Below are positions 1-9,797 of a stretch of DNA of 64,000 nt, one piece after another (within the stretch, counting starts at the first letter, position 1; each line of letters starts with the position of its first letter). A program made the translations under genes and the position numbers. The notes beneath the pieces are model-generated. The model was not told where the DNA came from. It worked only from the letters and a program-made list of their open reading frames with translations, and searched no databases. The stretch comes from an uncultured Paracoccaceae bacterium (GTDB lineage: Bacteria; Pseudomonadota; Alphaproteobacteria; Rhodobacterales; Rhodobacteraceae). The DNA is taken from contig CANMVA010000001.1 in NCBI GenBank assembly GCA_947501355.1, positions 2,255,492 through 2,319,491 on the forward strand. The letters are read 5' to 3'.

Positions 1-446
1 ATCTGCTTGAGGTCATCTGCCCCGCCGTCGCGCGGCGCGCTCAGCATCTCGGGCTTGCCATCGGCGGCGACCGGTTTGGCCGCGGCTTTGGGCTTTTCAG
101 CGGCTTTCGCCGTGCTTGCCGCTGCAGGAGCTGCCGCCGGAGTTGTCGCTGTCGGGGCCGTCGCCGTCGCGGCAGGCACCGCAGCCGGTGCAGTTTTGGC
201 CGCAGGGGCCGGTGCCGGCGTCTTGGCAGCCGTGCCCGCCTGTTCCATTTTCGGCGCAGGCGACCGGCACAGGAAGATCGTCAACACGACCCCCAGAAGC
301 AAAAAGGCAATCACCGCCATGAATATCGCTTGTGTCGCCGTGTATTCCGCGACCAACCATAGACCAAGCCCCAGCATACCGCCTGCAAGTGCGGCAACCG
401 TCCAGCATGTCTTGGTGCAGGCCGCCTTGGCTTCATAATCCTTCAT
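1..446 (-). CDS. Membrane protein of the nuo operon, helix-hairpin module at C-end (partial)
   Basis: An open frame of 148 codons starts at the ATG at 446-444 and runs off the left edge, so the C-terminus is missing. It is the gene after nuoE in the same direction, 43 bases downstream. The protein has two hydrophobic segments (about residues 17-33 and 37-59), then a low-complexity Ala/Pro/Thr/Lys linker (about 68-130), and ends in PRDGGADDLKQ. That ending matches the [18 protein letters not shown] stretch near the C-end of NuoE, so the missing part probably carries the same helix-hairpin-helix-like fold. I do not recognise a named family for the whole protein. Role inferred from context only: an accessory protein of complex I assembly or stability. 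The other frames here are low-complexity shadows. Confidence 0.75.
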   Translation of the reverse strand, partial: MKDYEAKAACTKTCWTVAALAGGMLGLGLWLVAEYTATQAIFMAVIAFLLLGVVLTIFLCRSPAPKMEQAGTAAKTPAPAPAAKTAPAAVPAATATAPTATTPAAAPAAASTAKAAEKPKAAAKPVAADGKPEMLSAPRDGGADDLKQ

Positions 447-489
447 CTAGTCGTCTCCCTGTCCGTCTTGGGCTTGATTGACGCAGCCC

Positions 490-1587
490 TTAGCTTTTCC
501 TAGCACGAGCAGAAAACGGCGTCTCGCCCCCATCTGCAAGGATTTTCGCCTGCGAGACCCAATCATCGCGGCTCACGCGCCCCTTGAAGCCTTCCAGATT
601 GTCGTCAACCCAGGAGATTTCATCAGCGCTCCACTTGGCGATCTGATCGAAATGATAAAAGCCAATCGAGTTCAAAAGCGCCTCCAACTTCGGCCCGACG
701 CCCTTGATCAGCTTGAGATCATCGGCCCCCGCCTTGCGCGGCGCTTTCATCACGCGCGGCTTTTTCTGGGCCGGTGCGGCGGCAGACAATTCCGGCTTGG
801 CAACCGCCTTGGGGCTGCGATCCGCTTCCACGTGCCCTTGTTTTTCTTTGGTCTTCGGCTTGGATGTGCGGTTGGCAGGCTTACCCTGCCAGGGCGTTAG
901 CAGCGGCACTTCGGTGCCGTCGATCCGCTTCACGGTGTCGTTCAAATCCGTCGCCAGCTGCGCCGAGGCATTGTATTTCGTCTTGCCGCTGTCGAACCCT
1001 TCGAGGCTGGAAAGCCCTTTGAGCGGCTCTGACGCAAACCGCCCGTTCTGCGGCCCCGGCACCGGCACTTCGCCCGCGCGGAAATCGTCAATCATCTGAC
1101 CGAATTTCTCAGCCGTCAGATCTTCGTAATAATCTTTGCCGATCTGGGCCATCGGCGCATTGGAACACGCGCCCAGACACTCAACCTCTTCCCAGCTCAG
1201 CTTGCCATCGGCACTGATCTGATGCGGCTTCGGTGCGATCTTCTCCTTGCAGACCGCAACCAGGTCCTCCGCCCCGCAAATCATGCAGGAGGTCGTTCCG
1301 CAAATCTGAATATGCGCCACGTTTCCAACAGGTTGCAGCTGAAACATAAAGTAAAACGTCGCCACCTCCAGCGCGCGGATATAGGCCATATCCAGCATCT
1401 CGGCGACCGCCTCAATCGCAGGCTGAGACAACCACCCTTCCTGCTCCTGCGCCCGCCAGAGCAACGGAATAATCGCAGAGGCCTGCCGCCCTTCCGGGTA
1501 CTTCGTAATCTGCGCCTCCGCCCATTTCTGGTTCTCGGGCGTGAAGGCAAAGCTGTCAGGTTGGTCGTGGTGAAGACGGCGTAGCAT
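490..1587 (-). CDS. nuoE: NADH-quinone oxidoreductase subunit E with C-terminal helix-hairpin extension
   Basis: NuoE is the 24-kDa-type subunit of the peripheral arm of complex I and carries the N1a [2Fe-2S] cluster. The thioredoxin-like domain fills about residues 15-175, and the four cluster ligands are visible as C96, C101, C137 and C141. At 365 residues it is about twice the size of the E. coli subunit. The extra part is a Lys/Pro/Ala-rich linker (about 235-285) and a helix-hairpin-helix-like module (about 288-350, with [12 protein letters not shown]). The ATG overlaps the nuoD stop by one base (TAATG), which indicates translational coupling. Long NuoE forms are familiar in alphaproteobacteria. 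The function of the tail is not known to me. Confidence 0.96.
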   Translation of the reverse strand: MLRRLHHDQPDSFAFTPENQKWAEAQITKYPEGRQASAIIPLLWRAQEQEGWLSQPAIEAVAEMLDMAYIRALEVATFYFMFQLQPVGNVAHIQICGTTSCMICGAEDLVAVCKEKIAPKPHQISADGKLSWEEVECLGACSNAPMAQIGKDYYEDLTAEKFGQMIDDFRAGEVPVPGPQNGRFASEPLKGLSSLEGFDSGKTKYNASAQLATDLNDTVKRIDGTEVPLLTPWQGKPANRTSKPKTKEKQGHVEADRSPKAVAKPELSAAAPAQKKPRVMKAPRKAGADDLKLIKGVGPKLEALLNSIGFYHFDQIAKWSADEISWVDDNLEGFKGRVSRDDWVSQAKILADGGETPFSARARKS

Positions 1588-2801
1588 TAGCGGTCAATCT
1601 CTCCGAAAACGACGTCCAGCGTACCGATAATGGCCGCGACGTCGGCAAGTTGGTGGCCTTTGCAGAGGTAATCCATCGCTTGCAGATGCAGATACCCCGG
1701 TGCGCGCAGCTTGGCGCGGTAGGGCTTGTTGGTGCCATCCGCCACAAGGTAAACGCCGAACTCCCCCTTCGGCGCTTCGACGGAGGCGTAGACCTCCCCC
1801 TCCGGCACATGGAAGCCTTCGGTGTAGAGCTTGAAGTGATGGATCAGCGCCTCCATCGAGGTTTTCATCTCCCCCCGTGTTGGCGGCGTCAGCTTGCCAC
1901 GCGCCAGCACGTCACCGGGGGTTTCGCGCAGCTTTTCAATGGCTTGCAGGATGATCGAGGTCGACTGACGCATCTCTTCCATGCGGCAGAGGTAGCGGTC
2001 ATAGCAATCGCCATTCTTGCCCACGGGCACCTGAAATTCGAACTCGTCATAGCATTCATAGGGCTGCGCACGGCGCAAATCCCACGCCAGACCCGACCCA
2101 CGGACCATCACGCCTGAGAAGCCATAATTCTGGATATCTTCTTCTGTGACAACGCCGATATCCGCGTTACGCTGCTTGAAAATCCGGTTCTCCGTCAGCA
2201 GTCCGTCGATGTCATCCAGCACAGCCGGGAAGGCGTGCGCCCAAGCCTCGATGTCATCAATCAGATCATCGGGCAGGTCCTGATGCACCCCACCCGGACG
2301 GAAATAGGCGGCGTGCAGACGCGCCCCGCAGGCGCGCTCGTAAAACACCATCAGCTTTTCGCGCTCTTCAAAGCCCCAAAGCGGCGGCGTCAGCGCGCCG
2401 ACATCCATGGCCTGCGTGGTGACGTTCAGGATATGGCTCAGAATACGCCCGATCTCGGAATAGAGCACCCGGATCAGCGACGCGCGGCGGGGCACTTCCA
2501 CACCGGTCAGCTTCTCAATCGCCAGACACCACGCATGCTCCTGATTCATCGGAGCCACGTAATCCAGCCGGTCGAAATACGGCAGGTTCTGCAGATAGGT
2601 CCGGCTCTCCATCAACTTCTCGGTGCCACGGTGCAGCAGGCCGATATGCGGGTCACAGCGCTCCACAATCTCGCCGTCCAGCTCAAGCACCAGACGCAAA
2701 ACACCATGTGCTGCAGGGTGTTGCGGGCCGAAGTTGATGTTGAAATTGCGGATCTTCTGTTCGCCGGTGAGGGCGTCGTCGAAATTCGTTCCGTCCATCA
2801 T
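1587..2801 (-). CDS. nuoD: NADH-quinone oxidoreductase subunit D (49-kDa type)
   Basis: This is the 49-kDa-type subunit, which with NuoB forms the quinone-reducing site of complex I. It is 404 residues, usual for a NuoD that is not fused to NuoC. The quinone-pocket loop [11 protein letters not shown] is at about residues 23-33, followed by [11 protein letters not shown] at about 52-62. The C-terminal region (RAPGYLHLQ...[20 protein letters not shown]) is the expected family ending. The start is one of two adjacent ATGs. The first (2801) overlaps the stop of the upstream GFA-family gene as AATGATGG. NuoE follows with a one-base overlap. Confidence 0.97.
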   Translation of the reverse strand: MMDGTNFDDALTGEQKIRNFNINFGPQHPAAHGVLRLVLELDGEIVERCDPHIGLLHRGTEKLMESRTYLQNLPYFDRLDYVAPMNQEHAWCLAIEKLTGVEVPRRASLIRVLYSEIGRILSHILNVTTQAMDVGALTPPLWGFEEREKLMVFYERACGARLHAAYFRPGGVHQDLPDDLIDDIEAWAHAFPAVLDDIDGLLTENRIFKQRNADIGVVTEEDIQNYGFSGVMVRGSGLAWDLRRAQPYECYDEFEFQVPVGKNGDCYDRYLCRMEEMRQSTSIILQAIEKLRETPGDVLARGKLTPPTRGEMKTSMEALIHHFKLYTEGFHVPEGEVYASVEAPKGEFGVYLVADGTNKPYRAKLRAPGYLHLQAMDYLCKGHQLADVAAIIGTLDVVFGEIDR

Positions 2802-3220
2802 TTCTCAACCTCCATATCGGCAAACATCGCAAAGACCTCTGCCTCGGTCATTTTGTTACGCTGGCCCTCCAGCGCGTAGTTCGACGGCTTGCGATCAATG
2901 AAAAGCTCCATGCCGATCTCGAACTGGGACGGGTCCTCAAAGCACTGGATCGACACGTGCTGGTTCTTGCCATCCTGCGTCTGCCACAGCAGGGATGAGC
3001 CGCAGTCCTTGCAGAACACCCGCTCTCCCCATTCGGACCCTTTGTAGGACCCAACGGGCGATCCTTCAGCGAACTTCACTGAGGACCCGCAATCGACGGA
3101 CAGATAGACGCCCCCGGTCCATTTACGGCACATGCCGCAGTGGCAGGCCCCTGCCCCCATCGGGCCCAATTCGGCCTCAAACGTGGTTGCACCGCACAGA
3201 CAGGATCCGGTCAAGCTCAC
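2798..3220 (-). CDS. GFA/CENP-V-family zinc protein inside the nuo operon
   Basis: The 140-residue protein has the zinc-binding pattern of the GFA family (glutathione-dependent formaldehyde-activating enzyme / CENP-V fold): C7-x-C9, C26-x-C28-xx-C31 and C70-xx-C73. Family members bind two zinc ions, and some are proposed to act on S-hydroxymethyl-glutathione, but for most of the family no activity is proven. The gene overlaps nuoC upstream by four bases and nuoD downstream by four bases, so it is co-transcribed and probably translationally coupled with complex I genes. Nothing in the protein resembles a complex I subunit. A link to complex I is inference from position. Confidence 0.9.
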   Translation of the reverse strand: MSLTGSCLCGATTFEAELGPMGAGACHCGMCRKWTGGVYLSVDCGSSVKFAEGSPVGSYKGSEWGERVFCKDCGSSLLWQTQDGKNQHVSIQCFEDPSQFEIGMELFIDRKPSNYALEGQRNKMTEAEVFAMFADMEVEK

Positions 3221-3825
3221 GCCTTCTCCTCCGTCTTCTCGTCACCCGGAAGGATATATTCCGCCCCTTCCCACGGGCTCATGAAATCAAACTGCCGGTA
3301 TTCCTGCGTCAGCGACACAGGCTCATAGACGACCCGCTTTTGCGCCTCATCATAGCGCACTTCGGTATAGCCCGTGGTCGGGAAATCCTTGCGCAGCGGA
3401 TAGCCGCGGAAGCCGTAATCGGTGAGGATCCGGCGTAGATCGGGATGGCCGGTGAAGAGGATGCCGAACATGTCGAACACCTCCCGCTCGAACCAGTTGG
3501 CCGAGGGGTGAATTTCGATGATCGAGGGCACCATGTCTTCCTCACGGATCGAGACCCGCAGCCGCACACGGTGGTTCTGATACATGCTCAGAAAGTGGTA
3601 AACGACATCAAACCGCTTCTCACGGCTCGGATAATCCACCGCTGTGATATCCACCAAAGACGAGAACTGACAGGTCCGGTCGGCTTTCAAAAACTCGACA
3701 AACCCCGTCAGCGAGGACGGCGCCACGTCGATATTCAACTCACCATGGGTCACGTCCCAAGCCAGCACGCAATCAGGGCGTTTCAGCTCGATATGGGTGC
3801 CCAGTTCCTGCAATGCGTCAGACAT
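3217..3825 (-). CDS. nuoC: NADH-quinone oxidoreductase subunit C (30-kDa type)
   Basis: NuoC is the 30-kDa-type subunit of the complex I peripheral arm, beside NuoD, and carries no cofactor. The family signature is clear at about residues 106-150 ([17 protein letters not shown], then [14 protein letters not shown] and GYPLRKDFP). The length of 202 residues fits an unfused NuoC. A purine-rich run (GGGGG) lies five bases before the ATG. The stop overlaps the start of the GFA-family gene by four bases. It starts nine bases after the nuoB stop. Confidence 0.97.
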   Translation of the reverse strand: MSDALQELGTHIELKRPDCVLAWDVTHGELNIDVAPSSLTGFVEFLKADRTCQFSSLVDITAVDYPSREKRFDVVYHFLSMYQNHRVRLRVSIREEDMVPSIIEIHPSANWFEREVFDMFGILFTGHPDLRRILTDYGFRGYPLRKDFPTTGYTEVRYDEAQKRVVYEPVSLTQEYRQFDFMSPWEGAEYILPGDEKTEEKA

Positions 3826-3834
3826 ATCGGCCCC

Positions 3835-4724
<890 letters not shown>

Positions 4725-4778
4725 CGGTTTGGCTCCTTTCACGCGCGACAAGGCGCATGCGTGTGTGGCTTGAGTGGG

Positions 4779-4807
4779 TATGTATGCCTGTGCGTGGGGA
4801 GGGTCAA
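4779..4807 (-). promoter_or_regulatory. Sigma70-like promoter candidate for the nuo operon
   Basis: Read on the minus strand, TTGACC (4807-4802) and TACATA (4784-4779) are separated by exactly 17 bases. The predicted transcript start near 4772 leaves about 48 bases of leader before the nuoA GTG. This is the best -35/-10 match in the 230-base gap between the AlkB-like gene and nuoA. The rest of that gap shows nothing else I can name. Confidence 0.5.
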
Positions 4808-4954
4808 CGGAAAGTGAGGGCGGTGTGGGGTCGCGGACCGTCTTGCAAACGCTCCAGGGCAGCGTTTCTGCCCGGCAAGGGCTGTGCCTCGGACGCGGAG
4901 TCGTTTCAGGAATGAACCGGTCGGGCGTTTCACATCCTGCCGTTAATCCCATGA

Positions 4955-5554
4955 TCAATCACTAAGGTGTATCGTTCGGAATGTCAGGGATATCCGTCGC
5001 CTGCGCGGCACCTGGCTCCCATCAATCCTATCTTTTTTGCGTGCAAGGATCGCGTGGGTCCAGTCCCACCGCGCGTGGCCCTGTATGACAAGCAAGCTGC
5101 GCGGCTTCAAAACAACCTCTTGCCGTTCTTTGTGCTTCTCAAATCGCATTACGCAGCAAGACAGCAAGCTTACAGACGCAATTATATCGCCAAAACATGG
5201 TGCACAGTCCACATGCGCCGAAATCCCTTGGCCGGGAAGATATTCATTGACGATCGCCTGATCGGGGCGGACTGAAAAGAAACCTTCCGTGACAAGTCGA
5301 TCCGCGAGGGCAGAAAGCGGCCTAGGCAAGGCACCGATCCGATCTCGCGCCCTCACCCGACGGGCTTTGTAGTCATATCGGTAGCCATAATGCTGAACCC
5401 TGCGGACAAAATCCGTTTGCCACGGTTGGGCGTCGCACCAACTGACGAGGTCCCTTTCAGCGTCTTCGCTTAGGAACTCGTTTTCAAGGCTCAGTCCATC
5501 TAGACCGGCTTCTGAAAGGAATGAAAATTGCAAACGATGCTTCCGAACGTTCAA
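4955..5554 (-). CDS. AlkB-like 2-oxoglutarate/Fe(II) dioxygenase
   Basis: The 199-residue protein carries the AlkB-type catalytic set: H114-x-D116 (GISAHVD), H167 (THAIL) for iron, and R187/R193 in RRISLTFR for 2-oxoglutarate. The [14 protein letters not shown] context is closer to the ALKBH8-like branch than to E. coli AlkB. Family members demethylate alkylated bases or act on RNA or protein, and the substrate here cannot be read from sequence. A cysteine group near the active site (C117, C120, C133, C134) is unusual. The gene is less GC-rich than its neighbours and stands alone between the nuo and liu operons, so recent acquisition is possible. Confidence 0.85.
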   Translation of the reverse strand: MNVRKHRLQFSFLSEAGLDGLSLENEFLSEDAERDLVSWCDAQPWQTDFVRRVQHYGYRYDYKARRVRARDRIGALPRPLSALADRLVTEGFFSVRPDQAIVNEYLPGQGISAHVDCAPCFGDIIASVSLLSCCVMRFEKHKERQEVVLKPRSLLVIQGHARWDWTHAILARKKDRIDGSQVPRRRRISLTFRTIHLSD

Positions 5555-5617
5555 ACATTGGTTTTGGCTGTTTGCAGCAAACGTCTTAAAGATACTTTGC
5601 GGGACATGGACCTTATC

Positions 5618-6382
5618 TCACCGCCCCTTGAAAAACCCTTCAACCCCGTCCCGCGCCTCATCGCTCTCCCACTGCACCCGCAACGCCTCAATCGTCTCCG
5701 AAATCACCGCGGCGCCCAGATCCGGCCCTAGCCGCCGGGCGAGCCGCTTGGCCGCCGCGACGGCCCCCGGCTTGCACTCCAGATAGGGCGCGACCTCCGC
5801 CTCCACGGCGGTGTCCAAATCCGCCTCCGGCACTGCTTTTGCCAAAAGCCCCAGCGACACCGCCTCCGCGGCCCCGAACACCCGCGATGACATAAAGACC
5901 CGCCGCGCCATGCCCTCGCCCATGCGCGCGAGCACGTAAGGCCCAATCGTCGCCGGGATCAGGCCCAGCCGCGTCTCCGTCAGGCCCAGTTTCACGCGGT
6001 CCACACCGACCGCCACGTCGCAGATCGAGATCAGCCCGACCCCGCCGCCAAACGCATTGCCCTGCACCCGGCCCACCAGAGGCTTCGGCAATTCGTTCAA
6101 TGCTTTCAACATCATGGCGAGTTTCGTGGCCTCCGCCACGCGGGTCGCGCCATCGGCCTCCATCTGCGCTTTCATCCAGCCCAGATCGCCGCCCGCGCAA
6201 AAGCTCTTGCCCGCGCCGGTCAGCACCACGACGCGCACGGTCGCGTCCGCGCCCAATTGCGCTGCGGCTTCGGTCAATTCGGCGATCATCTGGGCAGACA
6301 TCGCGTTGTGCTTTTCGGGCCGGTTCAGGGTCAGCACCGCCACGCCGCGTGCATCCACGGTCAGGTCCAAGGTTTCAAACAC
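5618..6382 (-). CDS. liuC: Enoyl-CoA hydratase family, probable methylglutaconyl-CoA hydratase
   Basis: This is a crotonase-fold protein of 254 residues. The oxyanion-hole motifs are AGGD (63-66) and GNAFGGGVG (108-116). Of the two glutamates of classical hydratases, the first is replaced by glycine (GGGVGL) and the second is kept as E136 (LTETRLGLIPATIGPYV). This pattern and the RLGLIPATI stretch are typical of LiuC-type 3-methylglutaconyl-CoA hydratases. It is the last gene of the leucine operon and overlaps the HMG-CoA lyase gene by eight bases. It would convert methylglutaconyl-CoA, the carboxylase product, into HMG-CoA. Confidence 0.88.
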   Translation of the reverse strand: MFETLDLTVDARGVAVLTLNRPEKHNAMSAQMIAELTEAAAQLGADATVRVVVLTGAGKSFCAGGDLGWMKAQMEADGATRVAEATKLAMMLKALNELPKPLVGRVQGNAFGGGVGLISICDVAVGVDRVKLGLTETRLGLIPATIGPYVLARMGEGMARRVFMSSRVFGAAEAVSLGLLAKAVPEADLDTAVEAEVAPYLECKPGAVAAAKRLARRLGPDLGAAVISETIEALRVQWESDEARDGVEGFFKGR

Positions 6383-7220
6383 CGCGCATCTCCTGTGCCA
6401 TTGCCGCCGCCTTCGCCAGTTTCGCGGCGTTCAAACCTGTCTCATATCCCAGTGATTTCAGATGCTTGTCCACAGCCTCTGTCGCGACGTTGCCTGCGGC
6501 TCCCGGCGCATAAGGGCAGCCGCCCAAGCCGCCGACTGCCGCGTCGAACACCCGCACACCGCGCGCCAGGGCGACGTCCACATTCTCCAACGCCCGGCCC
6601 GACGTGTCGTGAAAATGCCCAGCCAACAGCCTCACATCCACCGCGTCACAGACCGCCGCCAACATCGCGTCGACCGCGTCTGGCACTCCGCGCCCGATCG
6701 TGTCACCCAGCGAGACCTCATGGCACCCCATGGCGATCAACGCCTCGGCCACACGCACCACAGCCTCCGGCGCCACGGCCCCGTCATAGGGGCATTCCAC
6801 CACGCAAGACACATAGCCCCGCACCGGAACGCGGGCGGCCTCCACCACCGCTCGTGCCCGCGCGATACTCTCGTCGACCGAGCAATTGATATTGGCCTGC
6901 GAGAACCCCTCAGACGCGCTCAAAAAAACGGCCACCTCATCGGCACGGGCCGCCTCCGCATCCGCCAAACCGCGCATATTCGGCGCTAGGGCCACATAAC
7001 CCACCCCGTCTGCCCGCTGCATCGCGTTCATGACCGCGCTGCTGTCGGCCATCTGCGGCACCCATTTCGGCGACACGAAGCTGCCCACCTCGATCCGCCG
7101 GAATCCTACGCCCGACAGCGCGTCCACCAGTGCGACTTTGCGCGCCACCGGAATCACTGCCGCTTCGTTCTGCAGCCCGTCGCGCGGCCCAACCTCGTAG
7201 ATCTCGACAAACTCAGCCAT
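6375..7220 (-). CDS. mvaB: Hydroxymethylglutaryl-CoA lyase
   Basis: The enzyme cleaves HMG-CoA to acetyl-CoA and acetoacetate, the final step of leucine breakdown. The protein has 281 residues from the start at 7220, with the TIM-barrel HMGL-like motifs: GPRDGLQNE (11-19), HFHDTSG with metal ligands H202 and H204, and the active-site signature GGLGGCPYAPGAAGN with C235. A longer open frame to 7313 exists, but the extra part lies inside the GST gene and is Arg/Gly-rich, so I reject it. The ATG overlaps the GST stop by eight bases. Also known as liuE. Confidence 0.95.
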   Translation of the reverse strand: MAEFVEIYEVGPRDGLQNEAAVIPVARKVALVDALSGVGFRRIEVGSFVSPKWVPQMADSSAVMNAMQRADGVGYVALAPNMRGLADAEAARADEVAVFLSASEGFSQANINCSVDESIARARAVVEAARVPVRGYVSCVVECPYDGAVAPEAVVRVAEALIAMGCHEVSLGDTIGRGVPDAVDAMLAAVCDAVDVRLLAGHFHDTSGRALENVDVALARGVRVFDAAVGGLGGCPYAPGAAGNVATEAVDKHLKSLGYETGLNAAKLAKAAAMAQEMRGV

Positions 7221-7881
7221 CGGTCCACACCGGGTAGAAGTCACGCGTGTAGAGCCGCCCTTCCGCGGGGGGAAGCGCCGCCTGAAACGCGGACCTCTCG
7301 GTGATCCGCGCATACCAGGCCGACAGCTTCGGATAGGGGTCGAGCTTCACGAAATGCTTGGCCATATAGACTGCCTGCCCGACGCAGATATCCGCCGCTG
7401 AGAATCCCGACGTCAGCAGGTAATCGCGCTGCTCCACCGGCGTATCCAGCCGGGCTTCAATCGCATCAAAGCACTTGCCGATCCGCTTGGCCTCGATCTT
7501 CATCACCACCGGAGAGCGCATTGCGTCCTCATACAAGGCGACATGCTGCTGGGTCAGGGCCGCCGTGTGCTGCGAGATCGTCTCGGCAAAATGCACCCAG
7601 TTGAGCCAATCCATCCGGTCCATGTCGCCCGGCGCACGCCCCAAACCCGCGTCTGGAAACCGCTCACAGAGATATTCCGCGATCGCGCCGCTTTCAAACA
7701 TGACCTCCCCGTCGATCTGAAGTGCAGGCACCCGGCCAACGGGATGCACGGTCAGATACTGATCAGATTTCAGCGTCTGATCAAAGGGGTAGATGACGAC
7801 CTTAAAGTCGATCCCCAATTCACTGAGCAACCAAAGCATGCGCATCGACCGGGTCTGGTGACAATGATGCAGCGTGATCAT
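7213..7881 (-). CDS. Glutathione S-transferase family protein
   Basis: The 222-residue protein has an N-terminal thioredoxin-like GST domain (about 1-80, with VGRVPALQIDG and the glutathione-binding ES in MFESGAIAEYL) and an all-helical C-terminal domain (about 90-205, with the SAADICVGQ helix motif). It lies within the leucine operon. The ATG overlaps the liuD stop (ATGA) and its own end overlaps mvaB. GSTs do not take part in the known leucine pathway. It may handle a reactive intermediate, but that is inference from position. The class and substrate cannot be assigned. Confidence 0.9.
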   Translation of the reverse strand: MITLHHCHQTRSMRMLWLLSELGIDFKVVIYPFDQTLKSDQYLTVHPVGRVPALQIDGEVMFESGAIAEYLCERFPDAGLGRAPGDMDRMDWLNWVHFAETISQHTAALTQQHVALYEDAMRSPVVMKIEAKRIGKCFDAIEARLDTPVEQRDYLLTSGFSAADICVGQAVYMAKHFVKLDPYPKLSAWYARITERSAFQAALPPAEGRLYTRDFYPVWTDG

Positions 7882-9797
7882 GCGTCCTCCAACCGGATCA
7901 GCGCAGCCCCGGCTTCCACCTGTGCGCCCGTCTCGACCAGCACTTCGGCGACGACCCCGTCGCGGGCGGCGACCAGAGCGTGTTCCATTTTCATGGCTTC
8001 CAAAACGACCAAGGCGTCGCCCTTGGCAACCTCCACGCCTGCGGTAACGGAGACCGCCCGGACCAGCCCTGGCATCGGGGCCTCGATCAGCGAGGCGTCG
8101 CCGCCAGCACTGGCATCGCGGTCGAGCGGATTGATCAGATCAAAATGATACGCGCTATCCGCAAACACTGAGACGACGGTTTCGCTTGCGACGATCTTGG
8201 CCGTGCTTTTTGCGCCGTCCACGCGCCAGCCGCCCGCGCGCTCAATCGAGACGACCTTTTCGCCGACCGACACCTCGAACTGCCCCGCGCCATGCACGCT
8301 GACCCGCGCGATATGCGCGCCCAAAACCACCTCGCGCACCAGCGGTGTCCATAAGGCAAAGCCTTCAAAATCCGATCCGCGGTCGAGCCCAAGCGCGCCG
8401 AGGGCTGCCAGCGCTATGACCTCTGCTGACGTTTCCGGCACTGCGACCAACGCGTCCAGATCCCGTCCGATCAGGCCCGTGTCGACATCGCCTGCGGCGA
8501 AGCCCTCGTGATCTGCCAGCGCCTGCAGAAACGCCAAATTCGTCACCGTTCCAGCCACTTGCGTGCCGCGTAACCCGGCTCGTAGCTTTGCCAAAGCCAC
8601 GTCGCGCGTCTCTCCCGCGACGATGACCTTCGCGATCATCGGATCGTAGAAAGGCGAGATATTGTCCCCTGCGCGCACCCCGCTATCGGCGCGCACGAGC
8701 TCTGGAAAGACCAGATGGGACAGCGTTCCCGTGGCGGGCAAAAACCCCGCCGGAACATCTTCTGCGTAAAGCCGCGCCTCAAACGCGTGGCCGTGCAGGG
8801 GGATGTCGTCCTGCGCCAAAGGCAAGCCCTCGCCCGCCGCGACACGCAATTGCCATGCAACCAGATCAACCCCTGTCACCGCCTCGGTCACCGGATGTTC
8901 GACCTGCAACCGGGTGTTCATCTCCATGAACCAGAAGCCGTCCACTCGCAGCCCGTCCGAGCCGTCGACGATGAACTCCACCGTGCCCGCGCCTTTGTAG
9001 CCGATCGCCTTGGCGGCATCGACAGCCGCCTTTCCCATGGCCCCGCGCATCTGATCGGTCATGCCAGGGGCCGGCGCTTCTTCAATCACCTTCTGATGAC
9101 GCCGTTGGAGCGAGCAATCGCGTTCATACAAGTGCACCGCGTCCGTTCCGTCTCCGAAGACCTGCACTTCTATGTGGCGCGGCTTAGACACGAACTTCTC
9201 CACCAGAACCGCATCATTGCCGAACGCACCCTTGGCTTCACTGCGCGCCGAGGCCAGCGCCTTGTCGAAGCCACTGGCGTCTTCCACCAAGCGCATGCCC
9301 TTGCCGCCGCCCCCTGCGACGGCCTTGATCAGCACCGGGTAGCCGATATCCTCTGCGGCTTTTGCCAGCACCGCATCGTCCTGATCGGCTCCGTGATAGC
9401 CCGGCACAACGGGCACGTTTGCCGTTTCCATCAGCGCTTTGGCGGCATCTTTCAACCCCATCGCCCGGATTGCGTCTGCTGAGGGGCCGATGAATATAAG
9501 TCCTTCCTTTTCAACGGCTTGCACGAAATCCGGATTCTCTGACAGGAAACCATATCCCGGATGGATCGCCTCTGCGCCCGTGGCCAAAGCCGCCTCGATG
9601 ATCGCATCTCCGCGCAGATAGCTCTCTGCCGGGGTGGCCCCCCCCAGAGACACCGCCAGATCGCAGGCCGCCACATGGGCCGCCATCGCATCCACGTCTG
9701 AATGCACGGCGACGGTCTCAACACCCATCGCCCGTGCCGTCCGCGCAATACGGCACGCAATCTCGCCCCGGTTCGCGATCAGGATGCGCCGGAACAT
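7878..9797 (-). CDS. liuD: Methylcrotonyl-CoA carboxylase, biotin-containing alpha subunit
   Basis: This subunit carboxylates its biotin with ATP and bicarbonate and passes the carboxyl group to the LiuB subunit, which acts on 3-methylcrotonyl-CoA. From the start at 9797 (TGATG overlap with the ASCH gene) it has 639 residues. It has a biotin-carboxylase N-domain (FRRILIANRGEIACRIARTA), an ATP-grasp domain with GGGGKGM, and the ECS-type RDCSLQRRHQKVIEEAP. The C-terminal biotinyl domain has EAMKMEH with the biotin lysine at K603. The operon partner LiuB and the neighbouring liuA and mvaB make methylcrotonyl-CoA the likely substrate rather than propionyl- or acetyl-CoA. Confidence 0.95.
   Translation of the reverse strand: MFRRILIANRGEIACRIARTARAMGVETVAVHSDVDAMAAHVAACDLAVSLGGATPAESYLRGDAIIEAALATGAEAIHPGYGFLSENPDFVQAVEKEGLIFIGPSADAIRAMGLKDAAKALMETANVPVVPGYHGADQDDAVLAKAAEDIGYPVLIKAVAGGGGKGMRLVEDASGFDKALASARSEAKGAFGNDAVLVEKFVSKPRHIEVQVFGDGTDAVHLYERDCSLQRRHQKVIEEAPAPGMTDQMRGAMGKAAVDAAKAIGYKGAGTVEFIVDGSDGLRVDGFWFMEMNTRLQVEHPVTEAVTGVDLVAWQLRVAAGEGLPLAQDDIPLHGHAFEARLYAEDVPAGFLPATGTLSHLVFPELVRADSGVRAGDNISPFYDPMIAKVIVAGETRDVALAKLRAGLRGTQVAGTVTNLAFLQALADHEGFAAGDVDTGLIGRDLDALVAVPETSAEVIALAALGALGLDRGSDFEGFALWTPLVREVVLGAHIARVSVHGAGQFEVSVGEKVVSIERAGGWRVDGAKSTAKIVASETVVSVFADSAYHFDLINPLDRDASAGGDASLIEAPMPGLVRAVSVTAGVEVAKGDALVVLEAMKMEHALVAARDGVVAEVLVETGAQVEAGAALIRLEDA

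Noticed and set aside
7-438. 143-codon Ala/Gly/Val-rich open frame on the plus strand
   Set aside because: Reverse shadow of the low-complexity linker of the nuo-operon membrane protein, which has a proper start and matches NuoE at its C-end.
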